The position numbers were made by a program, and so were the translations under genes. Below are positions 1 through 8,661 of a stretch of DNA of 64,000 nucleotides, one piece after another. Each line of letters begins with the position of its first letter. Positions within the stretch are counted from its first letter, which is position 1. The stretch is taken from assembly GCF_022180385.2 (NCBI RefSeq), contig NZ_BQME02000001.1, positions 2,067,678 through 2,131,677 on the forward strand. Reading direction: 5' to 3'. This DNA comes from Paenibacillus sp. L3-i20. Lineage in GTDB: Bacteria; Bacillota; Bacilli; Paenibacillales; Paenibacillaceae. Under the pieces are notes generated by a model. The model had not been told where the DNA came from, ran no database searches, and worked only from the letters and a program-made list of their open reading frames with translations.

Positions 1-697
1 GATCCGAATGGTGGAGTCGTCCTTGAGGGCAAGGAATGTAGCTAATATTGGTTCCCTACACTTTATTTATTTTCTCTGTAGCAAACTGCCGGTTCAATAG
101 ATTAGTTGCAATTGGCTGCTTATGGTTGGAATCGGTTGTTGTCACTCTATATTTTTTTGAGACGTAGGAGTGTAAACCTAACTCTTACATATAGGTGCTG
201 TTCGTTCGCTCACAAGTTTTAATCCCTTCTAGGGACAGCATGTACGATATTTTGGGACTGCCATTGCTATACCGTCCAAGGTTATCATGATAATGGTACG
301 TAATTCGCTCCAGAACAAATGCCTTATGCTGTTCCTGCTGGCTTGTTTCAGCGTGTAACCACTTGTAGTAAACGCTTTGTGAAACGTTCATGACTTCGCA
401 CATCTTCTCCATTCGAAACTGAGAGTGATAATCTTCGATAAATTAGAACCTCAGTTCCTTGGTTTGCTGAAGATGTGCATGGCGTTTTTAAGGTCGCTAA
501 TCCCTCTATTAAGTCTTCGATCTCAAGTTCTTGCTATTGAATCTGCTTTTCATTTTGATGGATACTCAATTCTGAAGCGTGCCTGTAGGAATATTTAGTT
601 CTTCTGTGATCTGCGGAATTATTATCATTTGCTCCTGCACGTATCTAACTGTTTGCTCTTTAAATTAATCATTGTACCGCTGTCTTTTTTCACACAT
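1..697 (-). pseudogene. Decayed IS3-family transposase (orfA + orfB remnants), runs off left edge
   Basis: On the reverse strand, orfA starts at ATG 697 behind an AAGAGGTG ribosome site and reads MCEKRQRYND, then a TAA stop, then FKEQTVRYVQEQ. This is the start of an IS3-type orfA (helix-turn-helix protein) with a nonsense codon at position 11. Its tail survives in another frame as AMHIFSKPRN followed by a stop, the usual IS3 orfA ending. OrfB follows: an open stretch at 412-185 begins MEKMCEVMNVSQSVYYKWL, the typical orfB N-terminus. In-frame stops lie before it, at its end and again further on. Beyond the stop the same frame continues with KKYRVTTTDSNHKQPIATNL, then a stop, then TNISYIPC, matching the start of the rve integrase domain. 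There the first catalytic Asp, normally in DITYIP, reads Asn. The element is dead. No terminal inverted repeat was identified. Confidence 0.85.
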
Positions 698-770
698 ACT
701 GCACACCTCTTCTTTTAGATATATTTATTATAGCTAACCTTCCAGATGATGGATGAGCCGTTTACCCTTG

Positions 771-2279
771 CTACAATTCAAGCCCCGTCCACTGCCAGTA
801 TCCGTAATAAAATCCTATCATTAATAGCGCATGAAGTACGATGAGTACTGCACTTAATCGCAACAAGTCACGAGGTGCAAATGTTTCGGTTTCCAATTCC
901 TGAAAGAGAAGGAGTGCCTTCGAACTTACAGGGAACGTTAAGCAATAGTCCATACCAACGGTACCGATAAACAGAACTGCAATTGGGTTCAGCTCTAGAG
1001 CGGATGCCAAGTAAAGTAATGGTGGCACCATAACGACAGCACGTGTTGTATGTGAAGTCATGTAAATGTGAGAGGTCAGAGATAATATAATGACGGCGAC
1101 CAGAACTGCAAATGTTGATTGCCCATTTAAAGACTGGGTAGCGGCAAAGAGAGAATCTTTAATCCAATTCGATGCACCAGAATCGATAAGCGACTGACCT
1201 ATTGCCAATGCTGCCCCGACGAATACGATCAAATTCCAGGATACGTGCTTGAGTCCTTCCTTCCAAGTGATGACACCGAGCCTAGGCATCGTCAATACTA
1301 ATACACCTAATATAGTAATCATGGCAATATCTAATCCGTGCAACGATTCAGTTAGCCAGCCGACGATCATAACGAAGACGATGCCAATTGTTCTCTTTTC
1401 TGAATTGGAGAAGGATGTTTGCGAAGTAGAATTTCCGGCTAGTCCAACCTCCATTTTTATAGCATCTGTATTTACAGAGCTAAGTCGCTGCTCTTTAGAT
1501 AGAAATAGCCTTAGCAACACCCAGCAAGAGCAATAGCTGGATACAATTCCGAATGGCAATCCCCACAAGATCCATTGAAGAAATGATATGTTTTCACCGG
1601 AAAACTGTTTGAGCAAATCTACTGCAATGAGATGGGAACCAGCTCCGATCAGTGTGGACACGGATGAAACGAGAATAATCATTGGCATTAGCAATGCTAA
1701 CGCCTTTACAATCTTTGAATCATTGATGTATCCAGCCAAGCTGCGGAACACAGGAAGTGTCACAGATGCCCGTCCTGACGTGGATGGAATGAATAGAGCG
1801 AGCGGCTGAAGGGCAGTCGCGAGCAACCAGAATAGGCCCCCGACGGTCTTCGCTCTGAGCAGCAAAGCCAGCGTCAATCTTCCAGCAAGGCCAGTTACTT
1901 GCAGAGCCCCGCCGAGTATAAACGTACCGATCATTAACCAAACGATATCGGAAGATAAGGAATCGAATAATAGCTCTTGCGTACCGCCGCCTAGCAAAAT
2001 AATAAAGGAAACAGTGCAGATAGCAACATAGGCGGTATTAATAGAAGTTGTTGTCCAAAGAATAGTAGCCATTCCTAATGCAAAGAGAGTAATTCTTCCG
2101 TTCGTAGAGAGAGCGGCGGGAATTTGGACAGCTATAGCGAGCACGATAAATAGCAACAAAGGTAGGCGGTACTTTCGCACCCAATCTCGAAGCCATGAAG
2201 AGAGCGTCGTACTCGGCGGCATTGTTGAACACAATTCTGTCCACGAACGCCGGACGAAGCTTTTTATCATTCCGGTCAT
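771..2279 (-). CDS. SLC13/DASS-family anion symporter, probably organic-acid uptake
   Basis: The 502-residue protein is highly hydrophobic, with about 12 predicted membrane segments after a 40-residue basic N-terminus. The segment FIPSTSGRASVTLPVF (about residues 164-179) fits the conserved SNT-like region of divalent-anion:sodium symporters, and TSHIYMTSHTTRAVVMVPP near residue 405 looks like its second inverted repeat. Its ATG overlaps the stop of the upstream glycerate kinase by 4 bp (ATGA), so the two are translationally coupled. From that coupling I infer that it imports glycerate, tartronate or a related dicarboxylate; the sequence alone does not fix the substrate. It is the last gene of the unit. 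The next thing downstream is the decayed IS3 element, and no obvious terminator was seen in between. Confidence 0.75.
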   Translation of the reverse strand: MTGMIKSFVRRSWTELCSTMPPSTTLSSWLRDWVRKYRLPLLLFIVLAIAVQIPAALSTNGRITLFALGMATILWTTTSINTAYVAICTVSFIILLGGGTQELLFDSLSSDIVWLMIGTFILGGALQVTGLAGRLTLALLLRAKTVGGLFWLLATALQPLALFIPSTSGRASVTLPVFRSLAGYINDSKIVKALALLMPMIILVSSVSTLIGAGSHLIAVDLLKQFSGENISFLQWILWGLPFGIVSSYCSCWVLLRLFLSKEQRLSSVNTDAIKMEVGLAGNSTSQTSFSNSEKRTIGIVFVMIVGWLTESLHGLDIAMITILGVLVLTMPRLGVITWKEGLKHVSWNLIVFVGAALAIGQSLIDSGASNWIKDSLFAATQSLNGQSTFAVLVAVIILSLTSHIYMTSHTTRAVVMVPPLLYLASALELNPIAVLFIGTVGMDYCLTFPVSSKALLLFQELETETFAPRDLLRLSAVLIVLHALLMIGFYYGYWQWTGLEL

Positions 2280-3457
2280 GAAGCGTGATCCTCGCTCATC
2301 ATACTGACTCCAAGTCGATAGCCAACAAGGATTGTCCGCATAGCACTCTCTGAGCTATCCGTTAACCATTCCTCTGCCAGTAGAAAAGCTTCTTCTAACG
2401 TAGATGGCGCCTGCAAAATACTTGTATAAGCATCAATGCCGCAGTCATAATTGACCCGTGCATCCTTGCCAATTGTACCTGCGAAGGCAAAGACGGGAAT
2501 ACCCCGCTTTTTCGCTTTGGATGCGACTTCCGATGGGATTTTGCCATGTGGAGTCTGATGATCAATGCTTCCTTCAGCCGTAAATACGAGGTCGCAATGT
2601 TGCAGAACTTCATCGAGGTTCATATATTGCGCGATAATATCGTAACGAGAATGCAGCTTAGCGCCGAGCAGAGCCTTCAAGCCCGCTCCTAGTCCACCTG
2701 ATGCGCCGCAGCCTGGGGCTTGGCGTACATCTAGTCCGATATCTCGTTCGATGACATCAGCATAACGCTCCAAAGCGGCCTCCAATTCATGCACCTGTTC
2801 AGGAGAAGCACCCTTCTGTGGGCCAAACACTCGTGCAACTCCTTTTGGACCACATAGTCGGTTATGCCAATTACAAGCTACATCGATTGGTACATGCTGC
2901 AATCTAGGGTCTAAGCCTGATAGATCGATCTGATCCAATTGAAGCAAACCAATTGCACCACGTTTTATAATCTCGTTTCCACTATCATCAAGAAGCCGAG
3001 CACCGAGTGCTTGCGCCATCCCAACTCCACCATCCGACGTACCCGAGTCACCACAGCCTAGTAGAATACGCTCCGCACCAAGATCCAGTGCTGCACGGAT
3101 CATCTCACCAACGCCGTATGTTGTAGTTAAGGCTGGGTTACGCATTGTGCGGGGCACATGTTTAAGCCCCGCAGCAGCAGCCATTTCGAGTACAGCAGTG
3201 CGTGGTCCATCACCTCCAAGAAAGCCAAAGATGGCTTCAAGCGGTTCTCCGACAGGCCCCGTTACCGTACGATGTACGAGCTGCCCGGATGTAATTCGAA
3301 CGAGCGTTTCTGCGAAGCCTTCTCCTCCGTCAACCATTGGAAGCGATACGATCGTCGCTTCTGGCAAAACCCTTTTAATACCCTTCTCTATACAATGTGC
3401 AGTTCGTTCTGCATTCAAACTTTCTTTAAATCCCGACGGGATCACAACAATTCTCAT
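2276..3457 (-). CDS. glxK: Glycerate kinase (GlxK/GarK family), copy 1
   Basis: This 393-residue protein is a glycerate 2-kinase-type enzyme that phosphorylates D-glycerate to feed lower glycolysis. It begins MRIVVIPSGFKESL, the family N-terminus, followed by the MVDGGEGF loop, LLGCGDSGTSDGGVGMAQALG (an ATP/substrate loop) and GCGASGGLGAGL. The length fits the family (about 370-400). I start at ATG 3457, with AGGAG 8 bases upstream; an in-frame TTG six codons earlier lacks a proper ribosome site. The gene is the first of a two-gene unit with the SLC13 transporter. A second, diverged glycerate kinase lies at 38392-39525, and the two copies sit with different transporters. The insertion in this copy around residues 60-75 (PVGEPLEAIFGFLGGDGP) differs from the second copy. 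Confidence 0.9.
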   Translation of the reverse strand: MRIVVIPSGFKESLNAERTAHCIEKGIKRVLPEATIVSLPMVDGGEGFAETLVRITSGQLVHRTVTGPVGEPLEAIFGFLGGDGPRTAVLEMAAAAGLKHVPRTMRNPALTTTYGVGEMIRAALDLGAERILLGCGDSGTSDGGVGMAQALGARLLDDSGNEIIKRGAIGLLQLDQIDLSGLDPRLQHVPIDVACNWHNRLCGPKGVARVFGPQKGASPEQVHELEAALERYADVIERDIGLDVRQAPGCGASGGLGAGLKALLGAKLHSRYDIIAQYMNLDEVLQHCDLVFTAEGSIDHQTPHGKIPSEVASKAKKRGIPVFAFAGTIGKDARVNYDCGIDAYTSILQAPSTLEEAFLLAEEWLTDSSESAMRTILVGYRLGVSMMSEDHAS

Positions 3458-3666
3458 CTCACATTCTCCTCTCAATCGTTAGCGTCACACATGTGGAATA
3501 CTTTTCCTTTGATATGTGATTATTCTAAAGGTCAATTCCGAGAACGCCATGAGAGTCAGATTAGAAAATGATGAGAGAGGGGATCTTCCATTCTCATTGT
3601 TTTAAACTTTCATATACATCTCTTGAGATATTTTATTATCTAGTGCTGAACTTTCGGACCTAGTGG

Positions 3667-3708
3667 TATGATCAATAACAAGTGGTTTAAATTGGTACTT
3701 AACAAGTG
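3667..3708 (+). promoter_or_regulatory. Putative LytTR autoregulatory promoter with direct repeats TAACAAGTG
   Basis: A -10-like TATGAT lies at 3667-3672. It is followed by two identical 9-bp direct repeats, TAACAAGTG, at 3676-3684 and 3700-3708, 24 bp apart start to start. LytTR-domain regulators typically bind pairs of 9-bp direct repeats spaced about two helical turns apart. The site lies directly upstream of the LytTR gene start. The repeats are visible; their assignment to the LytTR protein is inference. No convincing -35 was seen. Confidence 0.45.
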
Positions 3709-3723
3709 TGGGGGGAAGGACTA

Positions 3724-4188
3724 TTGAAGGTGCAAATTGACATCAAAGATCACTTTGACGAGACGGTGATCACCATACAAGCGAAGGAATGGACGGAAGA
3801 GTTAGCTGCTTTAGTGAAGAAAATACAAAGCCCAACAGCTAAACGGCTTGTAGGTATGGAAGAAGATCGTTCGGTGCTGCTGGAGCTAGGGGACATCGAT
3901 TATGTATTTGCCGAAAATCGCAAAGTGTTTGCGTCTATGAACCGGAAAAATATTGAGCTTAAGATGAAGCTCTATGAAATAGAAGAATTGCTAGCTCCGC
4001 ATCAATTTATGAGATTTTCGAAATCGGTTATCGGTAACTTGGATAAAATCGAACGGTTTGAATTATCGTTTAACGGTAATTTATGCGTGTACTTCAAATC
4101 AGGAAGCAAGGAATATGTGTCGCGTCCCTATGTGTCACAAATGAAAAAGAGAGTCATATTAGGAGGGGGCGGCAAAGATGGCGAGTAA
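3724..4188 (+). CDS. LytTR-domain DNA-binding regulator (HdrR/BrsR-like)
   Basis: This is a short cytoplasmic transcription factor of 154 residues. Its C-terminal two thirds form a LytTR DNA-binding domain: GDIDYVFAENRKVFA, then YEIEELLAPHQFMRFSKS, IGNLDKIERFE and the closing KEYVSRPYVSQMKKR. It has no receiver domain, so it is not a classic response regulator. The start is TTG 3724 (or GTG 3730) because the GGGGGAAGGA ribosome site ends at 3720; the upstream in-frame GTG 3706 has none. It overlaps the DUF3021 membrane gene by 11 bp, the layout of LytTR regulatory systems in which the membrane partner restrains the regulator. The ABC exporter just downstream is its probable target. Confidence 0.85.
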   Translation: MKVQIDIKDHFDETVITIQAKEWTEELAALVKKIQSPTAKRLVGMEEDRSVLLELGDIDYVFAENRKVFASMNRKNIELKMKLYEIEELLAPHQFMRFSKSVIGNLDKIERFELSFNGNLCVYFKSGSKEYVSRPYVSQMKKRVILGGGGKDGE

Positions 4189-4588
4189 AATATTTGTACG
4201 AATAATGATCGGATTGGGCTGCTCTGCAATTAACACCTTCGTTACATTAACGATACTTTTGCTGAATGATATTAACGTCCAGGTAGGGCAATTATGGGTG
4301 AATATGTTAGCCAGTATAATAATAGGTACTTTCTTTGGAGTCGCATCTTTTATTTTCGATTATGAACGATGGAGTCCACTTAAAGCGACTGTTATTCATT
4401 TTTTTCTGTCTATTATCGTATTTTTTCCTGTAGCAATAAGTGTAGGATGGTTTCCTTTGAAGCTGAGGCCGCTCCTTCTTGGGTTAGTTATGTTTATAGT
4501 CATTTATGCGATCTTTTGGCTGGCGATGTACTATTACTTCAAGAAGCAGACGGAAGCATTAAATGCATCCGTAAAGGACAGATTTTAG
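4178..4588 (+). CDS. DUF3021 family membrane protein, likely LytTR partner
   Basis: The 136-residue protein has four predicted membrane helices (about residues 8-28, 38-60, 69-92 and 101-122) and a short basic cytoplasmic tail. The arrangement, and the WSPLKATVIHFFLS loop between helices 2 and 3, match DUF3021 proteins, which are almost always encoded beside a LytTR regulator. Its ATG lies inside the end of the LytTR gene, with GGAGGGGG upstream, so translation is coupled. The likely role is to hold the LytTR protein at the membrane until a signal arrives, by analogy with HdrM/BrsM of streptococci. That role is inference; the family membership is well supported. Confidence 0.8.
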   Translation: MASKIFVRIMIGLGCSAINTFVTLTILLLNDINVQVGQLWVNMLASIIIGTFFGVASFIFDYERWSPLKATVIHFFLSIIVFFPVAISVGWFPLKLRPLLLGLVMFIVIYAIFWLAMYYYFKKQTEALNASVKDRF

Positions 4589-4697
4589 TGAGTTGATACG
4601 CTATTTATGGAAGTTCATCCGGAATTGAACACAAAGTTAGCGCGGAGAAGTCATACTAAGGCAATACAGACGATTGAAATCGAGAGGGAGATAGCTC

Positions 4698-5618
4698 ATG
4701 TCTTACATCCTGAAGGTTGAAAATGTAGTTAAAAGCTATAACGGGAACCCAGCTCTCCGAGGTGTTGATCTGCATGTGCGTGAAGGAAGCTGCTTCGGCT
4801 TGCTAGGTCCGAATGGCGCAGGTAAATCTACGATGATGAAGATTATGACAGGCATTCTGACCCCGGATCAAGGAGAAATTGAGTTGTTTGGCAAGAGTAT
4901 TCGTAAGGAGAGTGCAGCGATAAGCCGTCAAGTAGGGTACGTACCACAGGAAATAACCCTTTATGAGAAGCTTAGCGCTTGGCAGAATCTTACGTTCTTT
5001 GGAAAGATGTATGGCGTTCGTGGAGAGAAGCTTAAGGAGCGCATGAAGCGTGTTCTTGGGCAAGTGGGTTTATTGGAGCGGGCGGGTGATGCTGTAGGCT
5101 CTTACTCGGGTGGAATGAAGAGACGAATTAATATAGCTGCTTCGCTGCTGCATGAGCCGAAGCTCGTTATTCTCGATGAACCTACTGTAGGAATTGACCC
5201 ACAATCAAGAAATCATATTTTCGAAATGATACGGGGACTGCAACGAGATGGTGTAACGGTCATTTACTCCACGCATTACATGGAGGAGGTTGAAGCGTTA
5301 TGCGATGAGGTTGCGATTATCGATCATGGTGCAATCGTCTCGCAAGGTGGGCTACGAGAACTACTGGAGCTCCATGCGATCAAAGCGGTGTATATAGAGA
5401 CAGAAGGAATGGTTGCAGCTCCTTCCATTAATGGAGCCTCGCATGTTAGGCAAGAAGGAGCAGGCTGGATAGTGGAATGCGAGCGACCGATGGAGATGCT
5501 TGGGCAACTTTCAAGACAATACGCAAGTTCTGGGAGAGCTGTAAGAGCGCTGGAGCTAATGAAGCCTTCACTGGACAGTGTATTTCTGAAGCTAACGGGG
5601 ACTAAGCTGAGAGATTAA
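4698..5618 (+). CDS. ABC-2 exporter ATP-binding protein
   Basis: The 306-residue ATPase carries a Walker A GPNGAGKST (residues 37-45), signature SYSGGMKRR, Walker B LVILDEPTVGID and the switch His in STHYMEE. It belongs to the CcmA/NatA-like class that pairs with ABC-2 permeases for drug, peptide or lipid export. The last 80 residues form a C-terminal regulatory extension. A GAGGGAGA ribosome site precedes ATG 4698. It is followed after 45 bp by its permease and preceded by the LytTR/DUF3021 pair, suggesting one stress-inducible export unit. Confidence 0.9.
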   Translation: MSYILKVENVVKSYNGNPALRGVDLHVREGSCFGLLGPNGAGKSTMMKIMTGILTPDQGEIELFGKSIRKESAAISRQVGYVPQEITLYEKLSAWQNLTFFGKMYGVRGEKLKERMKRVLGQVGLLERAGDAVGSYSGGMKRRINIAASLLHEPKLVILDEPTVGIDPQSRNHIFEMIRGLQRDGVTVIYSTHYMEEVEALCDEVAIIDHGAIVSQGGLRELLELHAIKAVYIETEGMVAAPSINGASHVRQEGAGWIVECERPMEMLGQLSRQYASSGRAVRALELMKPSLDSVFLKLTGTKLRD

Positions 5619-5663
5619 AGGGAAATAGCGAGGTGAACATTTAGGGAGGAAGGTTGAACATAG

Positions 5664-6809
5664 ATGATTGGAACAATCATTCGTAAAGAAATAGTGCTGG
5701 TATTAAAGGATAAAGGTACTTTCTTCTGGCTGATCGTATTGCCTATTTTGTTCATTGTTATTTTTGCATCCATCTTCGGTAAGCAAGAGACCGCGACATA
5801 CTCCATACCTTATTATGATGCTGATGGAACGAAGCAATCGCAGCAATTAGTAGAAATGTTAGGGCAGGTTAAAGGTTTTGAATTAAAGCTGGATGAGGAG
5901 AACACGCTTGAAGAGCAGCTAAAGGGTGTAAAAGACGGCACTCAAACCTATTTGCTTGTTATTCCTAAAGGGTATGGAAACAAAGTTGGCGGCAAGGAAA
6001 GTACAGAGTTGGAGCTTTATCGGGATGTTACAGCGGAGGAAGCTGTTGCGCCGGTTATGGCATTGTTAGATAGCATTTCTAGCAGCTTTCAAGAGCATAA
6101 GCTTCGTGGTATTTTGTTAGAGATGGGACAAAGCGAGACTGTAGTAGATGCCATGATGGCACCACCCGTACAAGTGAAGGAGATTAAGGAAAACGCTGCA
6201 AAGGCCGATCCTATTACACAAATTGTACCTGGTTATACGGTCATGTTTGTATTTTTTATTATGATCAACATGATTACTAATTTTTTGAAGGATCGTCAGT
6301 CAGGTATGCTGACTCGCTTGCAAGGTACACCGATGAAGCCGTTGCATTATCTGCTTGGCATGTGGATACCGCATATACTCATTCTGCTCATTCAGTCAAC
6401 CATACTTCTAGGCTTCGGGCGTTTAGTATATGGGCTTAACGTCGGTAATTTGCTTGCAATTGCTCTGATTGCGTTGGCGTTAGCCGTCTGTGCAACGGGA
6501 ATTGGACTGATGCTCGCTTTGCTGGTGAGCAGCGAGAACACAGGTATCGCCATCGTTCAAGTGATCGCCTTGGGTGGAGCTATTGTAGCCGGACTATGGT
6601 TCCCGTATGACTTCCTTCCGAAAATATTGCAAACAATCGGCAAGTTCACGCCTCAATATTGGGCACAGAAGGGCATGCAGGATGTGATGATTAGGGGAGC
6701 GGATGTAACAGATATCGGCATAACGCTGTTCGTATTGTTTGGCTTTGGACTTGTAGGATTAACTGTGGCATTGCTGAGGTTTAAACGGTTTGCGCTGAAA
6801 ACTGTTTAA
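5664..6809 (+). CDS. ABC-2 type permease (YhaP/YfiM-like)
   Basis: The 381-residue permease starts with a cytoplasmic amphipathic stretch and one membrane helix (about residues 20-42). A large extracytoplasmic domain of about 140 residues follows, then five more helices in the C-terminal half. This is the ABC2_membrane_3 arrangement. The segment NFLKDRQSGMLTRLQGTP before the second helix is the usual cytoplasmic coupling element. It partners the ATPase at 4698-5618. Its stop codon coincides with the start of a degenerate 12-bp tandem repeat, and a terminator follows at 6941. Confidence 0.88.
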   Translation: MIGTIIRKEIVLVLKDKGTFFWLIVLPILFIVIFASIFGKQETATYSIPYYDADGTKQSQQLVEMLGQVKGFELKLDEENTLEEQLKGVKDGTQTYLLVIPKGYGNKVGGKESTELELYRDVTAEEAVAPVMALLDSISSSFQEHKLRGILLEMGQSETVVDAMMAPPVQVKEIKENAAKADPITQIVPGYTVMFVFFIMINMITNFLKDRQSGMLTRLQGTPMKPLHYLLGMWIPHILILLIQSTILLGFGRLVYGLNVGNLLAIALIALALAVCATGIGLMLALLVSSENTGIAIVQVIALGGAIVAGLWFPYDFLPKILQTIGKFTPQYWAQKGMQDVMIRGADVTDIGITLFVLFGFGLVGLTVALLRFKRFALKTV

Positions 6810-6926
6810 TAAATAAGTCAATTAACGGATTAATAAACAGGTAGATAAACAGATAGATAAACAGATGGATAAACAGATAAATAAACGGACTAATGAGCAG
6901 ATAAGCAAACAAATAAATAAATAAAT
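6807..6926 (+). repeat. Degenerate 12-bp tandem repeat, about 10 units
   Basis: Units align to a consensus AGATAAACAGAT. Positions 6843-6854 and 6855-6866 are identical, 6867-6878 differs at one base, and the flanking units (6831-6842, 6879-6890, 6891-6902, 6903-6914, 6915-6926) decay outward. The block begins at the permease stop codon and ends 14 bp before the terminator hairpin, so it lies in the 3' untranslated region. No function is evident. Confidence 0.85.
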
Positions 6927-6940
6927 GTACTCACTAATAG

Positions 6941-6964
6941 AACGCCCTCAGGGGCGTTTTTTAG
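6941..6964 (+). terminator. Intrinsic terminator of the LytTR/ABC unit
   Basis: The stem AACGCCC/GGGGCGTT, with a short CTCA-type loop, is followed directly by a run of six T. It closes the exporter unit. Confidence 0.85.
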
Positions 6965-7085
6965 TTTTAGATACCATTAGATCACTAATTTAACATTTTC
7001 ATTAATTGAAATGAACCTTTTCTACCGATCGAGCCAATATAGGAAGAGATGCAATACAGAGATAGATTAGGAGGATGAAACAGTT

Positions 7086-7586
7086 ATGAAAAAAATTATT
7101 GTTATCGTTGTTATGTTAATTAGTTCAGCATTGATTTTAAGTGGATGTACAAGTAATAAGGTGCTGACACTTGATCATTACAAAGATGCACAGAGCATTA
7201 ACTTAAGCTCGGAGACAGGTGGACTCAGCAGCCTTGATCGTACAGAGAAAGAAGTTAGAGAAGAGCGTGGTGAGCCGAATGTTAATGGTAGTATGCAGGG
7301 TGGCGGGAAGGTGCTTGAATATAACGATTATCAATATACGTTTGCGAAGGACAAGCTGACGGGCTTCTCCACGAAGGAAGGGCAAGCAACAGGCAAAGGT
7401 GTGAAGATTGGAGATGGGAAAAGTCGTGTTGAGGAGCTTTATGGCGAGCAATTTACCGAAAGTAAGTTGGACGATATGCTTATAATCGGTTATGCAGACA
7501 AGGAACGAGGACTCATCTTAGAGTTTGCTTTAAGGGATGGTGTAGTCGTGCAAACAATAGGATTACGAACGGAGATGTTCAAATAA
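7086..7586 (+). CDS. Putative lipoprotein of unknown function
   Basis: The 166-residue protein has a lipoprotein signal peptide: a KK N-terminus, a hydrophobic core and the lipobox LSGC (Cys 21). The mature part contains two similar segments, each with a charged helix, a Gly-rich turn and a beta strand (REERGEPNVNG and VEELYGEQFTES). These are faintly reminiscent of BamE/SmpA-like small lipoproteins, but I do not assign a family. AGGAGG lies 9 bases before the ATG. The next gene begins 1 bp after its stop, so it probably belongs to the envelope gene set at 7086-9670. Confidence 0.7.
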   Translation: MKKIIVIVVMLISSALILSGCTSNKVLTLDHYKDAQSINLSSETGGLSSLDRTEKEVREERGEPNVNGSMQGGGKVLEYNDYQYTFAKDKLTGFSTKEGQATGKGVKIGDGKSRVEELYGEQFTESKLDDMLIIGYADKERGLILEFALRDGVVVQTIGLRTEMFK

Positions 7587-7587
7587 G

Positions 7588-8661
7588 ATGAGGGTGCTGG
7601 GGGGACATAGGCTAGCTTCAACTGATGCTGGACAAGCGACGACGGGTCAGCATTATGTGACGATTTTATTTGGCATATGGTTGGTTGTAGGTATTTTTAT
7701 CGATGGTTATGCACATCGTCATGGCGTTGTGGAAACCTTTTTCACACCTTGGCACGCTAATTTGTACGCTGGTTTTTTAGTCTCAGCCTTTCGGATCGTT
7801 TATTTGGTCTATCGCAATAGGAGGAGAAATAATACGAGCTGGAAGCAATCTATTCCTGCTGGCTATGGTCTCTATCTATGGGGTGTACTACTGTTTTTCT
7901 CCGGCGGGCTGTTCGATTTGATGTGGCATACCGTTTTTGGCATTGAAAAGGATCTTGCTGCATTGCTCAGTCCTTCACATATAATCCTTCTTGTAGGTGC
8001 GCTGCTCATTCTGTCGAGTCCGTACTTTGCCGCCCAGAAAGTTATCGTGGAAGAGAAGCTCAAGTGGCGAAAGTTTCTTCCGACATTTTTATCGATTACG
8101 ATGGCTACGGCTGCTTCTGGATTTTTTCTCATTTATGCGTGGATGTTCCACTATAATCTTCCCTCTAAATTGAACATTGATTGGATGCAGAATGAATATG
8201 GACTCGAGATAATTAAAACGATTAATGAGTCTAGAGGATTAAGTTATATTCTAATCACTACATTATTTTTAATGATTCCTTTGTTTCTCCTTATGAAAAG
8301 TTGGACTCTCCCAATGGGATCAATTACGTTGTACTTAGGCATTATTACGACATTTAATAGTTTTCTTGATGGATTCAGGCACTATCCTGTTATCGTTATT
8401 GCGATGACGGCGGGACTCGTTGGAGATGCGCTATATAGTTTACTACGTCCGTATGATGGGCGTGTTTGGGCATATCGCATCGTAGCCGCTGCGGTGCCAA
8501 TGGTACTGTGGAGTTCGTACTTTATGTGGGTTCATCTATCATCAGCCATCGGTTGGGAGATTGAACTATGGACAGGCGCTATTGTGCAATCGGCACTTGC
8601 TTCTATTGCCATTAGTCTACTGACGTTTTCACCAAGGCGAGGTGTTGCGAGTGGGGGCTAA
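7588..8661 (+). CDS. Multi-pass membrane protein, unknown
   Basis: The 357-residue protein has about nine predicted membrane helices. Histidines cluster in the first third: DGYAHRHGVVETFFTPWHANLY, and then FDLMWHTVFGIEKDL and LLSPSHIILL further on. Their membrane-border position would suit metal or haem binding, but no known motif is complete. The start is ATG 7588, immediately after the lipoprotein stop. It overlaps the next gene by 11-20 bp depending on that gene's start, so the two proteins probably act together. I do not recognise the family with certainty. Confidence 0.65.
   Translation: MRVLGGHRLASTDAGQATTGQHYVTILFGIWLVVGIFIDGYAHRHGVVETFFTPWHANLYAGFLVSAFRIVYLVYRNRRRNNTSWKQSIPAGYGLYLWGVLLFFSGGLFDLMWHTVFGIEKDLAALLSPSHIILLVGALLILSSPYFAAQKVIVEEKLKWRKFLPTFLSITMATAASGFFLIYAWMFHYNLPSKLNIDWMQNEYGLEIIKTINESRGLSYILITTLFLMIPLFLLMKSWTLPMGSITLYLGIITTFNSFLDGFRHYPVIVIAMTAGLVGDALYSLLRPYDGRVWAYRIVAAAVPMVLWSSYFMWVHLSSAIGWEIELWTGAIVQSALASIAISLLTFSPRRGVASGG

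Noticed and set aside
446..457. GAACCTCAGTTC as a third LexA box
   Set aside because: The centre CTCA breaks the RNRY rule, it lies inside the decayed IS3 element, and no promoter surrounds it.
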